Source: Lyophyllum atratum (Eukaryota; Basidiomycota; Agaricomycetes; Agaricales; Lyophyllaceae). Taken from it: a stretch of 64,000 nt of DNA. The notes beneath the pieces were generated by a model, which saw only the letters and a list, made by a program, of their open reading frames with translations, was not told the DNA's origin and did not search any database. The translations under genes and the position numbers were made by a program. The DNA is taken from positions 124,001-188,000 of the forward strand of contig JACGCN010000044.1 of NCBI GenBank assembly GCA_014905825.1. Direction: 5' to 3'. Positions within the stretch are counted from its first letter, which is position 1; every line of letters starts with the position of its first letter. Below are positions 47,115 through 59,092 of the stretch, in pieces.

Positions 47115-48753
47115 TTAATATTGAGACCGCCAGATTTGATGCGTCAAAGAAATTGGCCGATGTTCCTCATGCGTTCCTGGAAAATCAAAGGGTGGACTAT
47201 GCGGGGGTAAGACGGATGGCTCGAGCGTCAGAATTCGATTCGACCGTCGGTGAGGTTCCAAGAGCATAGCTTCGGACACTCTGTCTCTATGATGCTGAAA
47301 AAATGTTAAAATATAACATGTGCAGAAAATAGCAACCTTACATCGCTATGCGTCTCTATGGAGCTACAAGGGTTATGGAAACGCAACGCAGGCGGCTCTC
47401 TTCGCGGCAAGGAAATTTTGTAGTAGACTGTGATCCCTCCAGCGGGGCCCGATTTTGCGTCTGATGTATCTGGACCCGTGGCCAAAGCGAATGGACCGAG
47501 CGGCATTATATGTTGTTCGACACTATAACGGGTCGGGTCTTCAAAAAATAGATTAGGACATTATACTTGGTACCTGAGGGAGCACTGACCTATGCAGGTT
47601 CCCACATTACTCCAAAATCCGGGAACGAGTGGCATCAGATACGTCCAGTGCCCGACGGCTTCAAGGGAAGATGAAGTACATAAAAAAGTGATGACCTCAG
47701 TGTAGATGGGTACATCACATCCGTCGACGAACACGCACAATTGGCTGTGGGTGAAGAGTGGGCACGGTGAACTGAGCTGAATCATCGGGCCAGCTCCGGA
47801 GAGATGATCGCATGACGCCGCCGTGCTCGCCGAGGAAAAGCCAGGCCAGGCTAAGTGGATCTTCAGAGGGTTTGAGTTGGAAGGGGCTGCCAGAGATACA
47901 ACAGGAATGAAAGATGACGACAGTGTTTTCTCTAGAAAGATTTCTACGGAGAAGGTCGGCGGAAAGTACCCACGGACAGGCGGCGAACTTCCTTGGGTTT
48001 CCGATGAGCCTCGCAAAGGATCGCCAGTCGGAGAGCTATTCAAGTCAGACGACGATGCGTAGTTTTGGTCCATGACGGGATATGGGTTTTTGGGAGGTCC
48101 AGGAAGCGACGGCGGATATGGAAGTGTTGTCGAAGGGGGAATGGAAGGTTTCCCACTGGGAGGGTTTATGAGGCTTAAAACTAAAGCAGAGCACGTCATT
48201 GACTCTGGTCAAGTGATATATAGTGCCTCAAAATACTAGTACGCACTCCATGGATCTTCGCATCTAACTTTGAGTACTTGAATGCGGCTGCTGATTTGCT
48301 TAGGTGTTCGTTCTGTGTTCGTAATACGCTTGATATAATCGGCTATGAAACGATTCCGCTTGGGATGCCGGCCATCGCAAACTGTGTTCCCGATGACACC
48401 TTGATATAGTTCGAGACCTAATATTGACAGTAAGAGCACGAAACCAATGAGCGTGGTAGACGTTATCACCTTTGAGAAGGGCTATCTCCCTAGAAAACGA
48501 TTACGACACGTTAAGCGGAGAAATAAACCTCAAGAACCTACAAGTTAGGGGGCCAAACAGTCTCTCCTTTGGTTCCCGTCGTCTTCCAGCTGCGCCGACC
48601 TGTCGCATTGATACTCTGGAGAGGCAATGAGTATGTCTCGGCGGAGATATCCTGCGATAACGCCTGGATCGTGGTCGCTCCAAAAAAAGAAGTTGGCGTC
48701 TGCGAATCCAAGGCAGACGCAGCGGGATGGAATGACCAAACTTCAAAAGACAT
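47115..48753 (-). CDS. TEA/ATTS-domain transcription factor
   Basis: Nuclear DNA-binding regulator of the TEAD/AbaA/Tec1 family. The TEA domain is assembled from three exons: GTKGETVWPPNL, then EIALLKG from a 20-nt exon (48470-48489), then LELYQGVIGNTVCDGRHPKR with NRFIADYIKRITNTERTPKQ and ISSRIQVLKVRCEDPW. The K-Q-x-S-S-R-x-Q-x-L signature is clear. The next exon (about 47571-48175) begins LSLINPPSGKPSIPPS and carries a second region, VEIFLEKTLSSSFIPVVSL to CVFVDGCDVPIYTEVITFLC and HWTYLMPLVPGFW. This looks like the beta-rich cofactor-binding half of the family. Two further exons (DPTRYSVEQHIMPLG; HHRDRVSEAML) lead to TAA at 47115-47117. About 440 residues. Targets unknown; relatives control development. 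Confidence 0.9.
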
Positions 48754-49661
48754 GCTCGAATATTGAGCGCGACACTGATTTGTTTGTTTGATGATCGGCA
48801 GAGTTCTGGGCGTTCAATTTATACTACGATCACTGTCCGCGTTGTCGGTCGATCCACGAACAGAGGGAGGGGGGCTGTGGGTGCCAAAAAAAAGTGTTGA
48901 GAGAGAAACCTCCGAGTCGCATGCACTAACTCCGGATAGGAATCGTTTTCCAACGCTCTATCGGTATGTTGGGGTTCTGTTCCTGTTTAATATGAGAATC
49001 AATTAGGTCATGTACGGGCAGCTTGTCTGCGCAACGATTACTTGTGGCATTTTGTAGGGACAGAAGGTGAACGGATCGCGACTTTGATCGTCATACTGTA
49101 ATCATCACGAGTAATACGGGGATGCATCGAGCGGGGGTCTTGAGTTCAAAAGATCGCCGGATTTTTAAGGCCACCATGGGGGCAAGGCGGCTGAAATTAT
49201 GTCGACGGAGGTCAGTCCACCAATCGTCATCGAATTGTTGCTCAGATCATGCCGCGGTGTTCAAACCTTACAGTATGTAAACAATCTGAGATCCAGGCTC
49301 TGGCAGGCTGCCCTGTGCAGCGATAGGTTCTTTGCATCTGTACAGATTGACTTTGAACCGTCGTGCTGGCGCCCTGTCCTCAACGGCGTACTGAGAGCGA
49401 AAGAAGCGCACACATACTGAAGGTTAATCGCTTCGTGATTCATGAATTCGACGAAGGTTCAAACGGCGATGGCTATGAGGGCTCCCCAGCTCCCCGACTC
49501 TTTTGTTAAACAGATTCGTGACGCGGCCAGGTTGAGCGTGGTCGAATCGCAGTCGACGTCATAGGCAGTTGATGGTGATATCTTGTTTCAGAATGGAGGC
49601 TCGTAGTGTGAAAAGCTCGGGCTGGTGACGCGGAACTCCAGATGCGACTCGTGGGACTGAA
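48754..49661. other. Upstream region of the TEA-factor gene
   Basis: No gene recognised in 0.9 kb; short frames (plus 48788-49006, plus 49199-49420) lack motifs. Likely promoter and leader of the TEA-factor gene. Confidence 0.45.
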
Positions 49662-50410
49662 ATGATTGATCTCTCCTCGGGAGACATCGTCGATCCCCCA
49701 ATCCCTCCTAACGATCCTGTGCAGGCTGAAGGAGCGACTGATGATGTCCGCCTAGAAGAGACGAGAAGGATCATGTTGGATCGCGATGTTTTGACAATGG
49801 GCCACGATGCCTCAGAAGTTCCACGTGGCACGCGTCTGTGTATGATCAGGGCGTCCGACGAACCCGACTCAGGTTGGCCTCAGGGTCCTAGAAAAGCTTG
49901 CGGAAACACTTTGACAACTTGGCGAATCATCGGTCGTGATATTTTACCATCAGGCAAATTCCTGCGGTATCACCAGGGCGCCGAAAAGAAAAAAGAAGTT
50001 CGACAGAGAAGGTGTTTGACAGGCAAGAACGTCGACCCTTGTTTGACCTCCCGTCATGTCCATACGCTGGTGCAGTCCTTGAACGTATCCAGCAACAGCA
50101 GCGGACGTTGGGCGACCTAACTTTTCTTATTACAAGAAAGCACCTTGCATCAGAATACGCTGTGCGTATATTGGAGAGGTTGCTTGAACCTCCTGAACAA
50201 CCGAGAGTTTCGTGACCCGAAAGAATTTGTCCAAGGAGTCGCTGCTCGGGGCTCCAGAGAATTCGTGAGACGCAAATATCTGCGGAGTGCAGACATTCTG
50301 CGATAGGCAGGATCCTGAAGGATTTGAAATAGAGGACAAGTGGCAGGAACGCCGAGGAAGAGTCAAGATGACTAGGGTCAACACTAGCAGGAACGAATCG
50401 CTAATGATTT
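49662..50410 (+). CDS. Candidate gene, unrecognised
   Basis: Open frame from ATG 49662 (MIDLSSGDIVDPPIPPNDPV) runs 152 codons. A second frame supplies RRPLFDLPSCPYAGAVLERI and TLGDLTFLITRKHLASEYA. Splicing GTGCGT (50162) to ACCGAG (50205) gives SFVTRKNLSKESLLGAPENS, and a second intron ending GATAG near 50306 gives QDPEGFEIEDKWQERRGRVK in frame. The joined product is plausible and charged but matches no family I know, and the junction between the first two frames is not resolved. An overlapping minus frame (50130-50486) with a hydrophobic N-terminus is the alternative. Bounds are approximate. Confidence 0.25.
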
Positions 50411-51028
50411 CCATGTAGTGACAGCTCCACCGAGAACCATGGCAACCTTTAGGAGCATAGGGATCGTGAGTAAGTGCTCTGGACAAGATGTACTAGTGCA
50501 AACCTTTTAACCCCACCGACGCGGCTGAACCTGAGTGGCTGCAGCACGAAAGTTGAAACAAAAACCGCTCAGAAGAATTGACGGAGTGGAGAAAGAGAGT
50601 TTAATCGCCGCCAATAAGAACAAGGTAGCTGGTATTATACATCTACAACTAGGGGGCTTGTGATAGGATATGCAGAGCGTGACGTGGAAAAAGTGGATGT
50701 GGAAAAATGCAGTTCTCTAGGGATGATACGAAGGTGTTTTGTAGTAATGAGCGGGGTGATGGAAATGATGGCGAATGTCATGGCACGCATGGAGGCGGGG
50801 TCTTGTTGTTTTGGACGTTCGATGGCTCGATTCGGGCAATGAAGAAGGCCGACGGGTATAGTAAGGGCGAAAGACTGTAGTGTATGAACGCGCGCGAGGC
50901 CGGAAGGAAGGCTCTAGGTCTGACTGGTGGTAGGGGCCGAAAATATCCCTGTGTCGCATTGACAACCAACGTCTCCAATGTACGAGCGACGGTAGACACC
51001 ACGAAGGGATATCCGTTCCTCGAGTGTC
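50411..51028. other. 3' flank of the Nudix gene, nothing recognised
   Basis: Short minus frames (50717-50965, 50778-51002) are His/Tyr/Pro-rich with no motif. Read as untranslated or intergenic sequence. Confidence 0.4.
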
Positions 51029-51674
51029 TCAGCGCGACCGTGCAGGCGCCAATGAGGAAAGTTTAAGGCCTTGGGCCAGCTCAGATTTCCACTCCAACCG
51101 CCTGACTGCTTCGCCATAGTCAACCCATTCTCTTCTCCGCTCGTTTCTTTCAAGCCAATCCTGGTCCAGAGCTGCGACGTCCAACTCGTAAAAGTGGTAG
51201 GTTGTCGATGGCGTAGGTATTGTGATCACGAATCGTGTGATGGTTCCGCGAACGCCCGCTGTTTGAGAAACAGAGTACACGAAAGCAGAAGACAGGAGCG
51301 GGGATGGGAGGGGAGAGCATCAGGAGATGAGGAGACGGAGAGAGGAACAGGTAGGACCTTCTTCCAGGGCCTCTCGTGAGGCTGCAGCCTCCAACTGCAC
51401 ATCCGACGGTTCCCATCCACCTTTGGGCACTGGAAAAGAAGGTGGTAGAAGGTTCATTAGTCAGTGGAGTTCAGACCCGGAAAGACACGTCAAGGAGGGG
51501 CAAAAAAAGCCGACTCGAGGTCGGTAGAAAGTCCGCGAGAGTATAGAATTTGGACTCACAAACCCAGCTTTCCGGTCGTTTTCGACTCGTAACGACAAGG
51601 ACCTTTCCAGCAGCCCTGGCTATAGGAATAGCACAGCACACGACACGCGGTACAATGCGACCTTTTGTGCCCAT
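51029..51674 (-). CDS. Nudix hydrolase, diphosphoinositol polyphosphate phosphohydrolase-like
   Basis: Nudix enzyme of the DIPP/Aps1 type, which hydrolyses diphosphoinositol polyphosphates and diadenosine polyphosphates. Three exons. The first is MGTKGRIVPRVVCCAIPIAR with VLVVTSRKRPESWV. The second is LPKGGWEPSDVQLEAAASRE then ALEEAG, the Nudix box with REALEEAGV including the metal-binding Glu pair. The third is RGTITRFVITIPTPSTTYHF, YELDVAALDQDWLERNERRR and EWVDYGEAVRRLEWK. The junctions split the codons for Leu (intron GTGAGT...TTCCAG) and Ala (GTCCTA...AACAG). About 150 residues. The PKGGWE substrate motif supports the DIPP subtype; actual substrate preference is inference. Confidence 0.9.
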
Positions 51675-52493
51675 CGAAAAAATTGTTGGGGGTTCAACAG
51701 CTACGGGAATGTTCGGAAGGGTCTAGTGATAGACTGATGAAAGCAGTACGCTTGGACGAAAGTGATGGGCACCGGTAGCGACGCGCGGCAGACGATGAAG
51801 CGAACCCTGGTAAGCTGGAGCTTTTCTACGCCGGGCTGCGGTGGATGGCGAAGGGGCGCAGGGCCAATAGGTGAAGATTAGTATTCGGCGGTGTCGAGGG
51901 TGTACGCAAGGAGTATAATCTGGATGAGCGGTGTTGAGTGAGTTCGGTGTGCAAGTCAAAAAGCGATCGGACCTAGGCTGAGGCTGCCTAAGAAAAGGTG
52001 AGACAATTGGTGAGACAGCCTCCAATACAAAAGATACAACACTCACTGCAGCGCACAGGTCACTAGGATTATATGAGGAGTAGTAGTCAAGGAAAAAAAT
52101 GCGGACCAGCTTGCTTTTAGCACCAGCAGAATTACGTAGCATTTTTGGTTAGCCTAAACCATCCACGCACGTTCATCGGCTTCCACGGCTGCCCTTGGCC
52201 CTGTCAACTGAGTCAACTCAGCGACCTCCATCAGGTCAGGGACCAGCCACCAACAGTTCAGCTGTTCAGGAACTCCATTATTTATTATGGTGCTCGTCGA
52301 TCCTACTTGCTAAATGGTATCGTATAAATTACAGAACAAGAACTATCAGATCCACATCTCCCCCTCTTTGCTGGGCGGCCCCGAATCGATCCGAATCTGG
52401 CAACGTAGGACCAACTGGGTGCATTGCGCCTACTCATTCCAACTAGATGCGTAGGCTCAGCCAATGATCATCGAGGATGTGGAGCATAATCAC
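51675..52493. other. Intergenic region between Nudix and ZIP genes
   Basis: The 139-codon minus frame 51723-52142 lies directly upstream of the Nudix start and shows no motif; it is read as promoter sequence. Nothing else seen. Confidence 0.45.
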
Positions 52494-54469
52494 TCACGCG
52501 ACCAAAAACATACACACGACGCCGAATGCCATCGCCCCAAACTATCAGAGAAGGTGGGCGTCAAGATACAGCAAGTGATCTGAATCATATTAGGCATACC
52601 TCGCGAAGGGCTTGTTTTCCGCTTTTACTCTCGGCAAGAAGGCTGTATGGGGAAAGTGAATGAGTTGCAGTTCACATGGGAATCGAAGTGGCGAGGAAGA
52701 GGAACTTGACATCCTCGTCATAACACGCAGCGAAGACAGGAGAAATACATACGTCGGCAGGACAGCTACAGCTCCTATATAAAGAAATCCACCGGCCACG
52801 AAGGGTATAACCTAGAAGGCCAGCCTGGTCAGCATACTTTTTTTTTGACAGATAGCGCCTCAAGAGGAGGGTTACGGGACACACAACACGACACAGCGGG
52901 CTGGCACTTACCAAATCCGACCACTGAGCTGTCGTTCCTAACAGTCCCGTGGCATCTTGTCTAACACCGGCAGCGAGGTTTGCTGAAACTGGTGCTTCGT
53001 CCGAGGCAGTTGCGGTGTGAACGGCAATACCAATGAATGTGCTGTCAACAAGCGTGGGCGATATCAGAGATTTGACTCGATGGCACAGTTGATTAGAATG
53101 GACGTTGCTCACCCGACCTATATTAAAGTGATATCATGTTGGAACAGCCACGAAAGAAGATCAGATGGTGTTAGTTGTTGTGGGACAGAAGTCCTTACAA
53201 AAGCTCCGATCGCTGTCAGGAACTGCGACTGCATTGCTTGCTTCTTCGTGAACCCACTGCGGATGAGAATAGAATAATCTGCTATTTCGTGAGGGATCTC
53301 ATGGGCAAAGCATGCTAAAGTGGTGGTTGCTCCAATAAGAGGAGATGCGTAGAAGGATGCAGCCATCCTGAGCAAGGCAATGAGTCGAATTTCTGAGATA
53401 TGAAATCGAAGTAACACACGCGAGTCCATCTGTTCTAAAAAAAATTGTCGGTAAGAGGGGGCAGTGAAGATGCGTAGATATGATCTTACATGTTATGCAC
53501 AAAGTCACCAAATAGATTAAGGTATGCGGATAGTTTTGACGGTCCAGTATTAGCACTCGTGGGTTCCGAAGGAGCAGCGGAAGTGTCAGTCTTTTCAGTG
53601 TTCCTCGCTCGCAGGCCGTTCTGCGACGCAGTGGAGTCTACTCCGGAGGCATGCGCAGTTGTAGGCTCTACGCTATGTGAATGGGAATGAGAATGTCCTG
53701 GTGCGCTATCTTCGCCCCCAAGAACGCGTAGCGTTTTCTCCATGAAGAAAAAAGCGGCAAATCCAACGAAAATACCTAGGCTGTGGAACATTATGAATTA
53801 ACTCGACATGCTTTGGGCGAAAGAGCTGAGAATATCCTACCCTATCAGTATGTTTCGTTTTTCCTCGACCACAACGACATGAACACCTGAGCCTTGGTGC
53901 TCGCCCATGAAGGCGTGTGGAATTAGGTGCAAAAAGACATCAGAGAGCAGGCCACCAGTCTAAATCTGACTTTAGAACTAGCGTGTCATCATAGAGCAAA
54001 TATATTATCCACCGCGAATGCTGTCATTGTGTTGAGCGTGTCCCCATGAATTTCGGCAGGAATGAAGGCGAGGATGAAATTAGGAACGCTGTAGTTAGCC
54101 ATGAGTATCTTGAAGGATATGATGTTAAAGGAGCGCACGAGCTGATATAGAATGTACCAAGAATGGAGTTCCATGCTGGGCCAAAAGGAAACAGCCACGC
54201 AAACACCTGGCGCAAGACCGGAGATTCTCCTTCTTCAATCGCCTGTTTGAGGGCGCCCAGCTTCTGAACTGGTGCACACTCTTGCACCTCCGATTCCTTC
54301 GTAGTGCATCTAGTGTCAGTTCTTGAAGCGGGGAGACGACCGGTATGTGACGTACAAAGACTGTGATAGCCAATATGTCAGTCTCAACAGCTCCTTGGGC
54401 TAGTGACACGGATACAAAGCATAGTAAAAGAGCGACACAGAGAAGAAGACAGGCGATGCGAGAAGGCAT
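52494..54469 (-). CDS. ZIP-family zinc transporter, Yke4/SLC39A7 type
   Basis: Zinc transporter, probably moving zinc from ER or Golgi lumen to cytosol. The start at 54469 opens a signal peptide (MPSRIACLLLCVALLLCF). The lumenal segment has QECAPVQKLGALKQAIEEGE. ZIP landmarks follow: NTMTAFATGGLLSDVFLHLI, PHAFMGEHQGSG, GIFVGFAAFFFMEKTLRVLG, a His-rich loop GHSHSHSHS, then DGLAMAASFYASPLIG. Helix V is HEIPHEIADYSILIRSGF with the paired HExxH-like metal site. GFLYIGAVAVLPTLLAESK and a terminal FGAMAFGVVCMFLVA close the protein. About ten introns; stop 52494-52496. The metal-binding His residues are present. Divergent from the HD-domain gene across 190 bp. Confidence 0.92.
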
Positions 54470-54659
54470 AGCCGTTGAGAAAGCCAAGTTCAAGTTGAAG
54501 TGGTGATGGGATTACAAGTCACGGTATTGAAGGCATTCGTGGCGACGACGCGTATCCGAATACCGACTCCGGTTAACCCGGACCGGTGTCTTTATCACTG
54601 CAACCTCAACTACTTTAACACAGGGACCCTTTCAATCCCACTCTCAATCGTTGGCCACG

Positions 54660-55654
54660 ATGTATCCTACGGAGCAAGAGAAAGCTGTGATTGACGCTGC
54701 GGAGAAGATCATGGTGGACACGATGGCTAGATACGATCCATCTCATGATGCGTACCACGGTGAGCATGTCAAGAAAGACGCGTCGAGATATGCATCTTAA
54801 GACGTGTCTTTGATTCGTGCAGTCCAGCGCGTTCGAAAGACGGCCTTACAGATCGCACAAAACGTGCCCACGCAACCGGATATTCTGGTTGTCGAGCTGG
54901 GTGCGTCGTTCACTGAATCAGTCCGAACCGCGGACTAGACGATAATTTCTCAAAGCTGCTCTGCTTCACGATGTTCTTGACAAGAAGTATGTCTCCGCCG
55001 AAGAGGCAGCAGACCCTTACAAGTTTTTCCTACCCTTTTTCGAATCCATGGCCTCCCAACACGGCATTGATCTCGTCAAAAATGGTCGAGGTCGTCTCAT
55101 CGCTCAGGTCATCGACAATGTCTCTTGGAGTACGGAAAAGAAACTCAAAGAGAAGGGCTTATGGACAACCTGGCACGACGAATGCGTCGAGCTTCACTGC
55201 GTTCAGGACGCAGATAGACTGGATGCCATCGGTGCTTTCGGTATGTCCTGGGAGACTGATCGATGTCATAGAACTTGTTCTTTATTCTTGCAAGTATAGG
55301 TATCATGCGATGCGCTGCATATACCACTGTCACCAACAAGTGGGCTACTACACCCTCTTCGACATATTTATAAACTCATAGCTTTGTTCTCTAGTGCCCT
55401 TTATGCACCTGTTGGTGATCCCAGGCAGCCTCAGTCCGCTATCCAGCACTTCCATGACAAATTGGTCCATATTCAGGACCGGCTGAAGACTGAGTATGGG
55501 CGACGTCTTGGGGCTAAGAGGCATCAAGTGGTAAGCACCTCGTGCTACTTGGGATGCCGAGCTTGATACCCATGCGGGACCGCCTTAGCTTCTAGATTTC
55601 GTTGCCGCAGTCGAAGACGAGTACGATGGTTCGTTGCCGTCCAAGGCTGATTAA
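54660..55654 (+). CDS. HD-domain metal-dependent phosphohydrolase-like protein
   Basis: HD-superfamily protein of the YedJ-like group, about 235 residues, in six exons. Metal-ligand positions are visible: His in DAYH (exon 1), the HD pair in ELAALLHDVLDKK and Asp in QDADRLDAIGAFGIMR. An Arg/Lys-rich VQRVRKTALQIAQ follows the first His, as usual. The centre is YKFFLPFFESMASQHG and LIAQVIDNVSWSTEKK. The C-terminus is ALYAPVGDPRQPQSAIQHFH, RLKTEYGRRLGAKRHQV and FVAAVEDEYDG. Introns lie at about 54759, 54899, 55240, 55354 and 55531. All ligands are intact, so phosphohydrolase activity is likely, but no substrate is known for this group. Confidence 0.88.
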
Positions 55655-55991
55655 TACCATGGTTCGCAGCCGTTCATTGCCTGAGCTTATTGATCCTAAG
55701 CATGTTCCCACTAGCCTGCAGATACTGTAAACTAGACCCAACTATCGATGGTCCGATAGTTTCGATATACCACAATGACTCGCTTATTCCTATGTCGGAT
55801 GCTCGCCGTTATATCCAGATTCCAAGGTACTACCACGTGTTGCATTCAAAGAGTGATGATTTGTTTCCGCTTGATCAGCCATCATGATGGTCGTGCCTTG
55901 GTCGTGCCATTTCATGATTTTCATCTAATTTCTCCCCCTCACCCACCTTCAACTTGCTACTGACGTCCCATCCGAAGTGCTGACGGTCACG

Positions 55992-57255
55992 ATGTCAACA
56001 TTCCCTCACGAGCTGATCCTTCTCGTGTTGGAGCAACTCAAAAGCTTCCACACCGACCTGCGGTCGTGTGCGCTAGTATGTCGCGACTGGAGGGTACCAT
56101 GCCAAGTTCTTCTATTCCAGAGTGTAGTGCTCGACAGTGACGTCAAATGTGTTGGTCTTCACGATCTTCTCGTAGCCTCTCCCCGTATCGCACCTCTCAT
56201 TCACGACCTCTCCATCGTTACCGACGACGTCCCAGAAGTCATCCTTGATGAGCAGGCCTCACTCACGGCTGCTCTATTACTCCTGACTGATCTCAAGAGT
56301 CTTACCATGCGTCTGGGTTGGCGCATGGTTTGGCACACGCTCTCAGTGGATCTGCGCGACTCGATCATCGCAGTCCTCAAGCTTCCATCCCTCGCGTCCC
56401 TTACGATGGAGAATTGGTTCTTCGACTTTGCAGACATTGACCTCCACAATATTTTCAGACATGGCACCGCTTTGAAGCGCCTATCAATGACAACGCCGTC
56501 CTGCCCAAGCAGCTGGCGGCCTTCGGAGGATGCTTTCCTTCAGGAAGTCCCTAAGAGGGCCCGCCTGGACGAATTGACAGTTGGATTGGAATATGGCAAC
56601 TACGGTATCGGCGAATGGTTCTGCCGATCTCGTTGCAGTCTCGATTTGACAGGGTTGCGCTCCCTTCACATCATGCACACCGGCGACAGTAGCCTTGTTT
56701 CGAGGCTGTTGGGAGTAGCTGGACGATCTCTCGAAAGATTCCATCTTGAAGTTGAAGAATGTGCGTCATCTGCCCCGCCTCATATGTGCTTGCTTTTGCT
56801 TATCTTTCGCGCTAGTCTGGCCGTCTGAATCTCCTCCAGGCGTGGATATTTCCCAAAACGTAGCGCTTCGTTCCCTTACCCTCGACTTCTCCTACGACAG
56901 TTTAAGCCCGAAGGACTGTCCGCCACCTTGGCTAGAGTTGACACTTGCAACCGTCCATCCAGCTGCTCGCATCAAAGAACTCATTTTGAAGCTCTCTGTC
57001 CATGTTTCCGAAGATCACGACGACACCGAAGAACATGAAGAGGAAGACTCCGATATCGCAATCAGGAAGTGGGACTATAGTGGATGGAGCAGATTCGCCA
57101 TGTCTCTCACAGCTCCGGGTTTATCTGCTTTAGAGATGATTAAAGTGACGGTGGCATTCCATTCAGTCAACGCCGCTCTGTTCAAGGAAATGGCACTTCG
57201 GGAGCTCCAGCACTTGGGTCCGAAGCTTTTATTTGAGGTGATTGAGACATTATGA
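55992..57255 (+). CDS. F-box protein
   Basis: A first ATG at 55992 gives MSTFPHELILLVLEQLKSFH followed by SCALVCRDWRVPCQVLLF, a textbook F-box (F-P-x-E-L/I then C-x-L-V-C-R-x-W). The remaining ~330 residues have irregular leucine-rich segments (LKSLTMRLGW, LASLTMENWFF, LTGLRSLHIMH, ALRSLTLDFSYD) as in basidiomycete F-box proteins. One intron (GTGCGT...CTCCAG, 56760-56839) joins VEEC to VDISQNVALR in frame. An acidic loop (DHDDTEEHEEEDSD) precedes the last LRR-like part. The family acts as SCF substrate receptors; the target is unknown. Confidence 0.85.
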
Positions 57256-57413
57256 CCAGATCACTTATCGGACTTGGGATCTCTCAGGGTATTTTAGGAG
57301 CAACTTTTTTTTGGGATACGGCCCCTGGACTTTATCAATTGGTGGCCATTAGGTTAGAAATACAACAAGTGTAGAAGTGTCCGTATATTCAAAGCTATAT
57401 CAGTCAAAACCTG

Positions 57414-59003
57414 ACATATCCATGTCGTAAAAGAAATGCTAAAAAGATGCAGATCAGTATAGTTGTTTTAGACTCGTCCAAGCTCCTAGCTTTCACCTTA
57501 TAAAGACTCATAACTTTCACTACCCAAGCCTCCAGGTGATAGATTTTCTTGCTCCCCATGCGCATTCGAACCTCCTGCTCAGAAGAAGGTTAAGTGAACG
57601 GACGAAAAAGCTAAAATTGTCACTCACGTAGAATGCTGCCCAATGCATTATGTCTGCTTTCAAGCTCTCATCAACTCGCTCCACAACACGTTCCGCCACC
57701 GTCTGTAGACCATAAGGCTCGACGAAGGATGCAGAGTATGGATAAAACTAACCTTCAAAACGACAGTGGGCGGTATGCAATGGCTGAGCAGTTCATAAAA
57801 CTTTGCGCGGACTTCCATCACCCTGGATGGTGACTGCTCGCCAACGATCAAATCAGCAACTTTGTGGCAGTATGTTTCCCAGTCTGGCTTTGCAATTGCC
57901 AAAGGGCCGCTAAGGTCTGGCCTGCCAGCAAACAATATGAGCACAAATTATAACTTGGGTGGTTTCAAGTCACTTACGACTGCATCTTCAAAGCCTCGAG
58001 GACTAGAATGGCTTTGCGAAGGTTTCCACCTGAGTCATCTATGATCTTCTTGGCTGCTTCCGGCGGAAGAGTAAAGGGTGCTCTTTTTGCCACATAGTTG
58101 AGTACCACTTCCATCTACATGGAATTAACGACACGTTAAAGACAAGGTTACATTCGGAAATGAAAGTGTCCCACCTCTTCGGGATTGGGTGCTGCAACGC
58201 GCATAAGAAGACAACGACTCTTGATAGGTGCGATAAGTCTGCTCGTGCTGTTTGCACAAAGAATTATACGCATGTTCGCCATGTACTTCTCCATCGTTCG
58301 ACGAAGTGCTGCCTGCGCGTCGCGAGAGAGAGAATCGGCTTCGTTTATTATCACCACTGGATCGTGACCGGGTAAGGATAGGTTCAGCTCGTAGCAAACC
58401 TTCGCTGACCTTTGAATCGTTGCTTCGCGTTGAGGTCGACTTGCTGTGTTTGTGCGATTTCTTTCAAGAGTTCTTGAATGACAACACGGTCATAGTTACC
58501 GGCCTCACTAGTGTAGATTCCATGACGTGGTCCCGGAGTTCGTGAGCAAGATAGCGTACCTTGGCGTGATTTCGATGTGGAAGTTACTTTGGACAATGTT
58601 GATTTCTAGTTTCCGTTTAGAAGGTGATAAGAATACGCGTTGGTCTATTTTCAGCTATTGCACCATTTCAGCACAGTTCAAGTAACGTCGGTATGCTACG
58701 TACCTTCTCCACACCGGGCCCAAATAGCTCTCGCAGCGTGCAAGTGACCCTCGTCTTTTTTCCCGCACCTGATGGACCGTAGAACAACATGTGAGGAAAG
58801 TCTCCCGACGCAGCCTAGGCTAATTTGTTAACACTGGCTATTCCTTGTCTAGATAGCATCGTACCAGCGATTTCAGCCGCGCTGAAAGCCCTTCATGATA
58901 GTGGAGATTGTCGAGAGTTCTCGGTCGAAACTGGTGGTGCTCCGGTAAGACATAGTTTGGGGAAGCTGTATATCATTCCTACCTGGTCTACCCATAGTGA
59001 CAT
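57414..59003 (-). CDS. RFC3: Replication factor C small subunit (human RFC3 / yeast Rfc5 type)
   Basis: Clamp-loader subunit of the AAA+ family that helps load PCNA. The start exon is MSLWVDQ (59001-59003), then [20 protein letters not shown]. The P-loop is [20 protein letters not shown], the GKKT form specific to this subunit. [50 protein letters not shown] (Walker B NEAD in place of DEAD) and [19 protein letters not shown] (SRC arginine finger) follow. The C-terminal collar includes [20 protein letters not shown] and [18 protein letters not shown]. After LYK the frame runs 25 more codons to TGA 57414-57416, or a last splice is missed; the 3' end is the least sure part. A double MluI-box palindrome lies about 90 bp upstream. 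Confidence 0.93.
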
Positions 59004-59092
59004 TTGGTGCAGAGATTAACTGAGAGGATACGCTAGGGGTCGAAGGTTCGCAGATCGTGCCAGTGGCAACTTTCAGAGAGCAGTTGTCACAC

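Noticed and set aside
47823..48062. Plus-strand open frame rich in Lys/Asp/Glu
   Set aside because: Opposite the C-terminal exon of the TEA factor, which joins to neighbouring exons in frame.
51723..52142. 139-codon minus-strand open frame upstream of the Nudix gene
   Set aside because: No motif, Pro/Arg-rich low-complexity appearance, and the Nudix protein already has a complete start at 51674.
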